This document shows positions 54,895-62,391 of a DNA stretch of 64,000 bases, one piece after another (the stretch's first letter is position 1; each line of letters begins with the position of its first letter). The stretch covers positions 1-64,000 of the forward strand of contig CALURK010000001.1 in the NCBI GenBank assembly GCA_944323165.1, read 5' to 3'. This DNA is from Candidatus Gastranaerophilales bacterium. GTDB lineage: Bacteria > Cyanobacteriota > Vampirovibrionia > Gastranaerophilales > Gastranaerophilaceae. Position numbers and translations under genes: made by a program. Below the pieces are notes generated by a model. That model did not search any database. It saw only the letters and a list, made by a program, of their open reading frames with translations, and was not told where the DNA came from.

Positions 54895-56313
54895 TTAGTA
54901 AAGAATTGTTAACACTTCATCCGGATTTAAGCTGGAATCATTAGTTGTGTTAGGAACGAAGATATATTTAGCTTCGTCAACAAATTCGTAGCAAATACCG
55001 AACACACCGCTGCCGGTAAGTTTAACGATATTGTAAACACCTTTACCGATAGTAATAAAGCTGCTTCCAACGCTCTTTAAACCTTTAAGCGGGTGAAGTG
55101 AAGCTGTATCGCAGAACGCATCAGACCAGTTATCGCCGAATTCTTCAACGCCATTTCCGATAACTTCAACGCCTGAAGCTGCTGTTCTTCCTGCAACACC
55201 TGCAACTCTTCCTACCATTGAGAATGGAGCGCCTAAAACTCTTGAAACTACATTAGGATTTTTAGATACATCAACTGAAGCAGATGACATCAATTTAGGG
55301 AATTCAGCGCAGTTGTCACCGTTTTTAATTGTTTTAAATTCAATAGCTACATAGCCAGGATTTTTAACTCCAGGTCTTGATACAGATGATACAACGCCTT
55401 TTACGGTAGAACCTGCAGGATAGCATACTCCGCCGATTGTTACATCTTCAACAGTTTTTGCCGTGAATGTATCGCCTACATTTGAAGTTCTTGCGCTTAT
55501 TCTTTCTGACAATTTAATTTTCATTTGAATTGGTTCATACTTAGTTGCGCAATTTACAGCACCATTAGAAGTATCAATCTTAAATCCTGCTTTCATTGCA
55601 TTTAGCATGTAAGCAACTTGTTCTTTAGAAAGATATTCATCATTAACAACTTTGTCTTTATCAGAAAGTTTGTTTAAAATGCCTGAAGCTATAACTTCGT
55701 TTGTAGCAGCGTAAGCCCAAGCAGGAACATACTTAACGGTTTGTCCTTCGAATGTTGGTGTTGCATTCTTATCAGCTGATACATCCATCATTTTGGCAAA
55801 AGTTGCAAAGACCTCTGCTTTTGTAATTGGTTGATCAGGTTTGAATGTTGCATCAGGATAGCCGATCATTACATCAGCGCTTAAAGCTCTGTCTATCTGG
55901 TCTTTTGCCCAATAATCAGATGCTACATCGGTGTAGTTGTTAGCTTTAACTTCTGATAAATTCAAACCATCTGCAAGTATGAAGGCAAGTTCAGAACGTA
56001 GTACAGGCATTTTTGGATTAAATAATCCTGCTCTTTTTGCATCCATTTTGCTTTTCATTTTTTCAAGCATTTCTTTGGTACAACGAGCAATAACTACATT
56101 TTGTTTGCTCTCCATTGTTTTTGCGGTGCAAGGTTTGTAAACTTTGCCGCCAATAATTACATTACTGTCGGTATTTACAAGGGTTTGAGCTTGCGTACCA
56201 AATAATGTAGGATGAGCATATGCTTGTACATCTGCAGGTTCTCCTGCCATAGCGACTCCGGTGGTAACACACACAGCACCAAGGGCTGCTAATAATTCTT
56301 TTGATAGTCTCAT
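54895..56313 (-). CDS. Exported SLH-domain protein, paralogue of the one at 31154
   Basis: A 472-residue protein with signal peptide ~1-23 (G-V-A-M-A|G). SLH repeats lie at ~105-235 (Y-T-D-V-A-S-D-Y-W-A ... V-M-I-G-Y-P-D-A-T-F-K-P). The C-terminal ~210 residues align with the paralogue: R-T-S-N-V-G-D-T-F-T-A-K-T-V-E-D-V-T-I-G-G, V-V-S-R-V-L-G-A-P-F-S-M-V-G-R-V-A-G-V. It lacks the Cys-rich N-terminal segment. It is likely a wall-binding periplasmic or outer-membrane-associated protein. Monocistronic, with its own terminator and leader. Confidence 0.85.
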   Translation of the reverse strand: MRLSKELLAALGAVCVTTGVAMAGEPADVQAYAHPTLFGTQAQTLVNTDSNVIIGGKVYKPCTAKTMESKQNVVIARCTKEMLEKMKSKMDAKRAGLFNPKMPVLRSELAFILADGLNLSEVKANNYTDVASDYWAKDQIDRALSADVMIGYPDATFKPDQPITKAEVFATFAKMMDVSADKNATPTFEGQTVKYVPAWAYAATNEVIASGILNKLSDKDKVVNDEYLSKEQVAYMLNAMKAGFKIDTSNGAVNCATKYEPIQMKIKLSERISARTSNVGDTFTAKTVEDVTIGGVCYPAGSTVKGVVSSVSRPGVKNPGYVAIEFKTIKNGDNCAEFPKLMSSASVDVSKNPNVVSRVLGAPFSMVGRVAGVAGRTAASGVEVIGNGVEEFGDNWSDAFCDTASLHPLKGLKSVGSSFITIGKGVYNIVKLTGSGVFGICYEFVDEAKYIFVPNTTNDSSLNPDEVLTILY

Positions 56314-56384
56314 ACTTCTCCTTTCTTTTTCTACAAAATTTTACTCGAAAGTAAAACGTAAGTATTTAAACCATGTGATGTATT

Positions 56385-57374
56385 TTATTTTTTGGGTAAT
56401 AAATATGCTTGAGGATAACAGAAATCTTCTCTGAAACCTATTCTGCGATACATTTTTAACGCTTTATAATTGTTGGTTTCAGTCGTAACGTTTATCTCAC
56501 TAAAAGCTCTTTTTCCTATTTTAGTCCAATCAACAACTGTTTTGATTGAACGGTTAAGTAAATGCTCTGAAAATCCGTGTCCTCTATGTTCTTTTTCTAT
56601 AGCTACAAGAGGTAAATTGGCGATATTTCCTCCTGTTACGTTTGTGAAGGCGAAACCTACAGGAGCTCCTTTGTACAAAAGAACAGAGGTTACTTCCGGC
56701 AAAAACTCGCCATATACATTCTCTACAATCTTATTGATGATATCTCTAGTACCTTCTATTGACTTAAAACGGGTGTCATATATTGCATCTTGGGTATCTT
56801 GAAAAGATTCGTGGATAATTCTTATGGCATCTTCTCTATATGAATCATCGTAACTTACAATTTTGTATTCTTCAGGCTTTGCCGAAAGTTTCATATTTTC
56901 AAGAATTCTCTCTGAAGAAGCATTTCCCATCATAAATCTTAAAATTGCAAGTCCAATATACTTAAATCCGAATTTTGCGATATCAGAAGTAAATGCTGAT
57001 TGATGACCTATCATTGGATATGATACAACTTTTGATTGTCTTTCTGTTTCAGTTAATTCTAAAAATTTTTCTATCAAAAGTTTAACTTTCGTTGTTTCAT
57101 CTTCTGTTCCCAAACAGTGGATTAGGTTTAATTCTACAGCTTCAGAAATTGATGTTGTGTAAACAAGAAATGCTGTAGGAATTTCATTTTCTTTTAGGAC
57201 AATACATTGCATGTATTTTTTTTCAACGGCATCTACAAATTCTTCATAGGATAACGGTTCAAGCTCAAATTTGTAATCGCTTACGGCTTTTGCCTTAAAA
57301 TCATTATACACACCTGCAAAAATTTTAGAAATGTTTCCGTTTAATAATTCTATTTCGTACGTTGTTTCTGTCAT
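56385..57374 (-). CDS. GNAT-family acetyltransferase, two-domain
   Basis: A 329-residue protein. The C-terminal GNAT domain (~175-329) has the acetyl-CoA motif E-K-E-H-R-G-H-G-F-S-E-H-L-L and N-N-Y-K-A-L-K-M-Y-R-R-I-G-F. The N-terminal half (~1-165) looks like a degenerate second GNAT domain with Y-T-T-S-I-S-E-A-V-E-L-N-L-I-H-C. The substrate is unknown. It lies 11 bp downstream of ribBA and is probably in the same operon, without an evident link to riboflavin. Confidence 0.8.
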   Translation of the reverse strand: MTETTYEIELLNGNISKIFAGVYNDFKAKAVSDYKFELEPLSYEEFVDAVEKKYMQCIVLKENEIPTAFLVYTTSISEAVELNLIHCLGTEDETTKVKLLIEKFLELTETERQSKVVSYPMIGHQSAFTSDIAKFGFKYIGLAILRFMMGNASSERILENMKLSAKPEEYKIVSYDDSYREDAIRIIHESFQDTQDAIYDTRFKSIEGTRDIINKIVENVYGEFLPEVTSVLLYKGAPVGFAFTNVTGGNIANLPLVAIEKEHRGHGFSEHLLNRSIKTVVDWTKIGKRAFSEINVTTETNNYKALKMYRRIGFREDFCYPQAYLLPKK

Positions 57375-57385
57375 ATATTGTCCTT

Positions 57386-58591
57386 TTACATTAGATGATG
57401 CATTTTTTCGCGTTTAGTATTGATGTAACGCTCATTGTATTTATTAACTTCTGACTTCAAATTGATATTTTCATGTATCGTAAGTCCATAACCCTTTAAT
57501 CCGATAATTTTCTTTGGATTATTGGTTATAAGATTAAAGTTGTTGAACCCTAAATCAAGAATTATTTGCGCTCCGACGCCGTAATTTCTTAGATCAGGTG
57601 CAAAACCGAGAGAAACATTAGCTTCTACCGTATCTTGTCCTTGCTCTTGGAGTTTGTACGTCTTGAGCTTATTGATTAAACCGATTCCTCGTCCTTCGTG
57701 ATCTCTTATGTAGATTAAAGCACCCTTTCCGTATTCATTAATCATTTTAAGAGCTGTATGTAGCTGCCAATTACAATCGCATTTAAGACTATGGAAAATA
57801 TCGCCCGTTAAACATTCGCTATGGACACGAATTAGAGGAATTTTGTCCGAACCGTCGTCCTTTACGAGTGCTACGTGTTCGCAGCCTGTGTTTGTATCGG
57901 TATAGCCGACAATATTAAAATCTCCGAATTGAGTTGGAAGAAAAACTTCTATTTCACGTTTTACAAAACGTTCACGCTTGATTCTGTAAGCAATTAAATC
58001 AGAAACGGTTATGAATTTTAGGTTATGTTTTTCTGCAAATTTATGTAAATCTTCTCTGCGAGCCATCTCGCCGTTGTCCTTCATAATTTCGCACATAATT
58101 CCTGCTTCTCTGTGTCCGCAAAGTCTTGCCAAATCTACAACAGCCTCTGTGTGACCGCATCTTTTTAAAACTCCACCTTTTCTTGCAACACAAGGGAACA
58201 AGTGCCCCGGTCTGCGCAAATCCGATGGTTGAGCATCAGGAGCTATTGCGACCTCTATGGTTTTTGCTCTGTCAAAGGCTGATACTCCCGTTGTTACACC
58301 GTATTTCGGATGAGCGTCAATACTCAATGAAAACGCTGTTTGCATACTTTCGGTATTTTTTTCTACCATCTGAGGCAAATCAAGCTGTTTTGCGATTTCT
58401 TGAGAAATTGCCAAACAAACAATTCCCCTGCATTCTTTTGTGATAAAGTTTACGAGTTCCGGTGTTACAAACTGTGCAGAACAAATCAAATCACCTTCAT
58501 TTTCCCTATCCTCATCATCAGCAACAATAATAGGTTTACCGATTTTGAAATCCTCTAATGCTTCTTCTATTGTGTTAAATTGATTTGTCAT
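57386..58591 (-). CDS. ribBA: Bifunctional 3,4-dihydroxy-2-butanone-4-phosphate synthase / GTP cyclohydrolase II
   Basis: The start is the ATG at 58591, since a TTG at 58600 lies inside ribE. The 401-residue protein has the RibB domain (D-D-E-D-R-E-N-E-G-D-L, R-C-G-H-T-E-A-V-V-D-L) and the RibA domain (H-S-E-C-L-T-G-D with zinc cysteines C-D-C, D-H-E-G-R-G-I-G-L, Y-G-V-G-A-Q-I-L). It makes both precursors of riboflavin. It directly follows ribE; ribD and ribH are not in the window. Confidence 0.96.
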   Translation of the reverse strand: MTNQFNTIEEALEDFKIGKPIIVADDEDRENEGDLICSAQFVTPELVNFITKECRGIVCLAISQEIAKQLDLPQMVEKNTESMQTAFSLSIDAHPKYGVTTGVSAFDRAKTIEVAIAPDAQPSDLRRPGHLFPCVARKGGVLKRCGHTEAVVDLARLCGHREAGIMCEIMKDNGEMARREDLHKFAEKHNLKFITVSDLIAYRIKRERFVKREIEVFLPTQFGDFNIVGYTDTNTGCEHVALVKDDGSDKIPLIRVHSECLTGDIFHSLKCDCNWQLHTALKMINEYGKGALIYIRDHEGRGIGLINKLKTYKLQEQGQDTVEANVSLGFAPDLRNYGVGAQIILDLGFNNFNLITNNPKKIIGLKGYGLTIHENINLKSEVNKYNERYINTKREKMHHLM

Positions 58592-58593
58592 AA

Positions 58594-59223
58594 TTAGCAA
58601 AACCCGTTTCTTTCAAGAAAATCCATGCTTATACCTGATTTATTATCACTCGTTGATAAAAATTTTTCAATATATTTAGCCACAATATCAACCTCAATGT
58701 TTACATAATCTCCCGATTTTAAATCAGAAAGATTAGTTTTTTCATAAGTATGCGGAATTACGGCAATCCTAATTCTTTCACCCTCAATACTTGCTACTGT
58801 CAGGCTAATGCCATTTATTGTAACAGAACCTTTCCTGATTACATAACGACTTTCAGAAGGATTTAGTTCAATTTCTAAATCATAGAAGTCATTGTTCTTT
58901 AAAATGTTGATTACTCTGGCTGTTCCGTCAATATGACCTGAGACAATATGCCCTCCAAATCTGCCGTTTGCAGGCATGGCGCGCTCTAGGTTTACTGAAT
59001 CTCCGCTCTTTAAATACTTTAGAGCTGTGACATTAAATGTTTCAGGTGAAACATCTGCTTTAAAAAAACTTTTTCCGATTTCTGTCACAGTAAGACAAAC
59101 TCCGTTAACAGCAATGCTATCACCGATTTTGCATTCGTCCAATACTTTATGGCAGTCAATAATGACAGAGTTGTTTTTGATAGCTTGGATTTTGCCTTTT
59201 TCTTCTGTAATTCCCGTGAACAT
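58594..59223 (-). CDS. ribE: Riboflavin synthase alpha chain
   Basis: A 209-residue enzyme of two similar barrels: the M-F-T-G-I start, V-N-G-V-C-L-T-V in the first half, then I-N-G-I-S-L-T-V in the second, with G-G-H-I-V-S-G-H-I-D-G between. It dismutates lumazine to riboflavin. First gene of ribE-ribBA-GNAT. No FMN riboswitch is visible in the ~60 bases before it. Confidence 0.95.
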   Translation of the reverse strand: MFTGITEEKGKIQAIKNNSVIIDCHKVLDECKIGDSIAVNGVCLTVTEIGKSFFKADVSPETFNVTALKYLKSGDSVNLERAMPANGRFGGHIVSGHIDGTARVINILKNNDFYDLEIELNPSESRYVIRKGSVTINGISLTVASIEGERIRIAVIPHTYEKTNLSDLKSGDYVNIEVDIVAKYIEKFLSTSDNKSGISMDFLERNGFC

Positions 59224-59239
59224 GCGCTTATTATACCAT

Positions 59240-59640
59240 GTTTGGGGGTAAATGTATAGAGCAGGGGTAAATACATCACCCCACCCTTCCTCAATAAGGT
59301 GATGGAATAATGTGTATTGTCATTCCGAACTTGTTTCGGAATCTATTTTCACCCCACCCTATCCCTCCCCTTCCAAGGGAGGGTAAGAGATTTTATTTGT
59401 CATCCTGCATTTATTTCAGGATCTTTTTTTACCCCACCCCCTACCCCCCTCCCTCAAGGGGAGGGGGGTATTTTCCTGTCATTCCGAACTTGTTTCGGAA
59501 TCTTTTTCAACAACCCCACCCCCTAGCCCCCTCTCTCAAGGGGAGGGGGATTCCTGTGTTCCGACCAAAGGTCTACGTGCGTAGCACCTCAAGGGGCGGG
59601 GTAAATGTTTTAATTCCGGCATGAAAAGATAGTGCTTCGC
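59240..59640. repeat. Intergenic repeat cluster 5
   Basis: GGGGTAAATGTATAG and GGGGTAAATAC motifs, two ATTCCGAA/TTCGGAAT palindromes (59319-59344 and near 59478), one ATCCTG(C)A/TTCAGGAT palindrome near 59400-59424, and C-rich hairpins including CCCTCAAGGGGAGGGGG. It is open in one frame but encodes only repeat translation (V-I-P-N-L-F-R-N-L), so no gene is called. Confidence 0.85.
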
Positions 59641-59709
59641 AGTATGACAATATGGTGTTTAATTTTACTTTTATTTGATATAAAATTTATCAAAAAAAGG
59701 GGTTTAAAA

Positions 59710-60378
59710 ATGAGAGTTGTAGAAGTTTATGCGGGTGCTTATGCAAGTGGTAAATCTGAAACTGCGCTTAATCGTGCCAGACAATTTGCAGCCTTGAATA
59801 AGGAAATTACATTAGTAGATTTGGATACGGTTGAGCCTGCTTACACTTTGCGTCCTATTGCAAAGGATTTAAAAAAAATGGGAATCAATGTAATCACTCA
59901 GCCTGATAACTTCGGACTTGGAGAAGCTGCAAGTTATGTTACACCTGCGCAGATAAATTGTCTTTCTGAAAAAGGTGATATCATAATCGATGTCGGGTAT
60001 GGTGCAGGCGGACTTGATATTCTTGATATTATAACTAACATTAAAGATGAGGAAAATCTTAAAGTCTATCTGGTAGTTAACACTTCCAAGTTTGAAACTT
60101 CTACGGTTGATAATATTATTGAATATGTTGATTTTGCGAGTGGAACAAATAATAAGTACAAGTTTTGCGGTGCAATTTCCAATACTCATTTTGGTGATGA
60201 AACTACCAAAGAGGATATAATCAAAGGATATAATAAGCTTAAGGAAGCGTGTGAGAAAATTAATCTTCCAATCCGTGCAATTGGCGTAGACGAAAAATTA
60301 GCTTCAGAATTTGGACTTAGCTATGACGATACAGAAATTTGGGTTTATAAACGTATGATGCCGAAAGCTTTCTGGTAA
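59710..60378 (+). CDS. P-loop NTPase of unknown role
   Basis: The ATG at 59710 is used (AAAGGGG upstream); a longer frame back to 59632 adds a hydrophobic stretch from repeat DNA. The 222-residue protein begins R-V-V-E-V-Y-A-G-A-Y-A-S-G-K-S-E with a Walker A (G-x4-G-K-S), then T-L-V-D-L-D-T-V-E-P near 40 and D-I-I-I-D-V-G-Y-G-A-G-G (Walker B-like). The arrangement resembles the SIMIBI/MinD-like or Clp1-like P-loop classes. Function unknown. It sits 38 bp before deoB in the same direction. Confidence 0.75.
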   Translation: MRVVEVYAGAYASGKSETALNRARQFAALNKEITLVDLDTVEPAYTLRPIAKDLKKMGINVITQPDNFGLGEAASYVTPAQINCLSEKGDIIIDVGYGAGGLDILDIITNIKDEENLKVYLVVNTSKFETSTVDNIIEYVDFASGTNNKYKFCGAISNTHFGDETTKEDIIKGYNKLKEACEKINLPIRAIGVDEKLASEFGLSYDDTEIWVYKRMMPKAFW

Positions 60379-60416
60379 TTTGTGTGGTATAATTAAGAAG
60401 GTTTAGGAGGATTGTT

Positions 60417-61598
60417 ATGAAAAAACGGGCAATAATTGTTGTAATCGATTCAATGGGAATAGGTGCAATGCCTGATTGTGAAGAATTCGGTGATATTAAA
60501 GAATGCAATACGCTAAAAAATGTGTGTGAATTCAATGGTGGTCTTAATTTACCTAACTTGGAAAAAATGGGGTTAGGAAATATTCAAGATTTTAAGGGAA
60601 TTAAAAAGAACGACAAACCTACTTCTCAATACGGGACACTCAGAGAAAAGTCAAAGGGAAAAGATACTACAACAGGGCATTGGGAAATTGCAGGTTTAGT
60701 TTCTGAAAAACCGTTTGCAACTTTTCCGAATGGTTTTCCGAAAGAACTTATTGATCAGTTCGTAGAAGCAACGAATTGCGGCGGGGTTTTGGCCAATATT
60801 CCTGCAAGCGGAACTGCAATTATTGAAAAACTTAATGACGAACATCACGAAACCAGGTGTCCGATAGTTTATACTTCAGCAGACAGTGTTTTCCAAATAG
60901 CTCTTGATACGGATTTAATTCCGCTTGATACGCTTTACGATTGGTGCAAGATTGCAAGAAGAATTCTTGACGAGGGTAATTATAATGTCGCGCGAGTAAT
61001 TGCTCGTCCTTACAAGGTTATTGACGGAAAACCTACAAGAATTTCTAAGGATAGAAGAGATTACTCAATGGCACCTCCAAAACCTACTGTTTTAGATAAG
61101 GTTAAAAATGCGGGAGCTAAAGTTATCGGTATTGGAAAAATTGAGGATATTTTCTCCAAAGCCGGTATTACTCACGCTATTCATACAGGTTCTAACAAAG
61201 AAGGTTTGGAATTAACTATAAAAGCTCTTAATGGAACATTGGATTTGGAACAAATTAAATATCCTGATGTTGAGATTAGTGATGATGAAAGAGAAGTAAT
61301 ATTTACGAACCTTGTAGATACGGATATGCTTTTCGGTCACAGAAATAACGCAAAAGGTTATGGGGAAGCAATTGAAGAGATTGACAGATATTTGTCAAAA
61401 ATTCTGCCTTTGATTGGCAAGGATGACCTGCTTGTTATAACAGCTGACCATGGTTGTGATCCTACTGTTCCAGGAACAGACCATACAAGAGAACAAGTGC
61501 CTGTATTGTACTATTCGCCGAGTATAGAACCAAAAGATTTAGGGGTTGAAATTGGATTTGATTCTATTGCGAAGAGAATATCCGATTGGTTATTTTAA
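60417..61598 (+). CDS. deoB: Phosphopentomutase
   Basis: A 393-residue alkaline-phosphatase superfamily mutase. It has the N-terminal metal site V-I-D-S-M-G-I-G-A-M-P-D, the phosphorylated Thr in K-D-T-T-T-G-H-W-E, and the second metal block T-A-D-H-G-C-D-P-T with T-D-H-T-R-E-Q-V-P. It interconverts (deoxy)ribose-1-P and -5-P in nucleoside salvage. Other deo genes are not next to it. TTAGGAGG precedes the start. Confidence 0.96.
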   Translation: MKKRAIIVVIDSMGIGAMPDCEEFGDIKECNTLKNVCEFNGGLNLPNLEKMGLGNIQDFKGIKKNDKPTSQYGTLREKSKGKDTTTGHWEIAGLVSEKPFATFPNGFPKELIDQFVEATNCGGVLANIPASGTAIIEKLNDEHHETRCPIVYTSADSVFQIALDTDLIPLDTLYDWCKIARRILDEGNYNVARVIARPYKVIDGKPTRISKDRRDYSMAPPKPTVLDKVKNAGAKVIGIGKIEDIFSKAGITHAIHTGSNKEGLELTIKALNGTLDLEQIKYPDVEISDDEREVIFTNLVDTDMLFGHRNNAKGYGEAIEEIDRYLSKILPLIGKDDLLVITADHGCDPTVPGTDHTREQVPVLYYSPSIEPKDLGVEIGFDSIAKRISDWLF

Positions 61599-61645
61599 TT
61601 TTTCGGATTTAATTGTATAATAGGTTAGCTTGTATATGGGTCACG
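61599..61645 (+). promoter_or_regulatory. Possible promoter ahead of the tandem repeats
   Basis: A perfect TATAAT (61616-61621) starts transcription near 61628, 17 bases before the first repeat unit. The -35 region at 17 bp is weak (TTTTAA). Confidence 0.35.
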
Positions 61646-62122
61646 AGAGGTTGACCAGTAGTTGAAAATTTAAATAATGCCGGTTAGCGGAATGTCAACC
61701 GAACGAGAAGGAAAAAGCGTCCGGTGCAACCCGCAGGGCGCAAGGTCAGCAGAGGTTGACCCGTAGTTGAAAATTTAAATAATGTCGGTTAGCGGAATGT
61801 CAACCGAACGAGAAGGAAAAAGCGTCCGGTGCAACCCGCAGGGCGCAAGGTCAGCAGAGGTTGACCCGTAGTTGAAAATTTAAATAATGTCGGTTAGCGG
61901 AATGTCAACCGAACGAGAAGGAAAAAGCGTCCGGTGCAACCCGCAGGGCGCAGGGTCAAGAGAGGTTGACCAGTAGTTGAAAATTAAATAATGTCGGTTA
62001 GCGGAATGTCAACCGAACAAGATTAAAAAAGCGTCCAGTGCAACCCGCAGGGCATAAGGTCAGCAGAGGTTGACCTGTAGTTGAAAATTAAATAATGTCG
62101 GTTAATGGAATGTCAACCGATA
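61646..62122 (+). repeat. Five tandem 105-bp repeats with conserved hairpins
   Basis: Units start at 61646, 61751, 61856, 61961 and 62065 (period 105, 105, 105, 104); the fifth is truncated and merges into the ferredoxin leader. Each unit holds GGTTGAC, which can pair with GTCAACC ~45 bases on or with the GGTCA that ends the preceding unit, and CGGTT, which can pair with AACCG. GCGTCC/GGGCGC forms another stem in units 1-3. Units 1-3 are nearly identical; 4 and 5 have drifted. No ORF is supported. Confidence 0.95.
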
Positions 62123-62149
62123 AGTATAGTATAAAAAAGGAGAAATAAA

Positions 62150-62326
62150 ATGAACGTAACAATTAATGATTCATGTATTGGATGTGGCGCATGCGAATCA
62201 ATTTGCGATGCAGTTTTCCACGTAGAAGATAGAGCAGTTGTGACAGAAGCAAATGTTGCAGGTAACGAAGAATGTGTAAAAGAAGCAGCTAATGCTTGTC
62301 CTGTATCTGCTATAGAAGTTGAATAA
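62150..62326 (+). CDS. Small [4Fe-4S] ferredoxin
   Basis: An open frame ATG 62150 to TAA 62324-62326 encodes 58 residues: C9-I-G-C12-G-A-C15-E-S-I-C19 at the N-terminus and A-C50-P near the end. This is the single-cluster ferredoxin layout (three close Cys plus a distant C-P), with C19 and C42 left for a disulfide or a lost second cluster. Many acidic residues support an electron-carrier role. AAAAGGAG is 6-7 bases upstream. Its leader consists of the tandem repeats; a strong terminator follows. Likely partner: the 2-oxoacid oxidoreductase. Confidence 0.9.
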   Translation: MNVTINDSCIGCGACESICDAVFHVEDRAVVTEANVAGNEECVKEAANACPVSAIEVE

Positions 62327-62348
62327 TTTATAGAATTATTTGATACAA

Positions 62349-62390
62349 AAGTCGGACTCTTTTTTTTCAAAAAAGAGTCCGACTTCTTTG
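62349..62390. terminator. Bidirectional terminator between ferredoxin and ilvB
   Basis: A 17-bp perfect stem starting AAGTCGGACTCTTTTTT (62349) and ending at 62385, loop TTC. It ends the ferredoxin transcript and the convergent ilvB gene. Confidence 0.92.
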
Positions 62391-62391
62391 T

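Noticed and set aside
59224-59300. FMN riboswitch ahead of ribE
   Set aside because: The leader is too short and I find none of the conserved RFN blocks.
59310-59624. Open frame of 104 residues containing V-I-P-N-L-F-R-N-L and S-L-K-G-R-G
   Set aside because: It is translation of the palindromic and C-rich repeats; the same peptides appear wherever those repeats lie in an open frame.
61646-62122. CRISPR array
   Set aside because: The units are contiguous 105-bp repeats without unique spacers, and no cas gene is present.
62113-62370. 85-residue minus-strand frame
   Set aside because: It is antisense to the ferredoxin gene, which has the cluster cysteines and a ribosome site.
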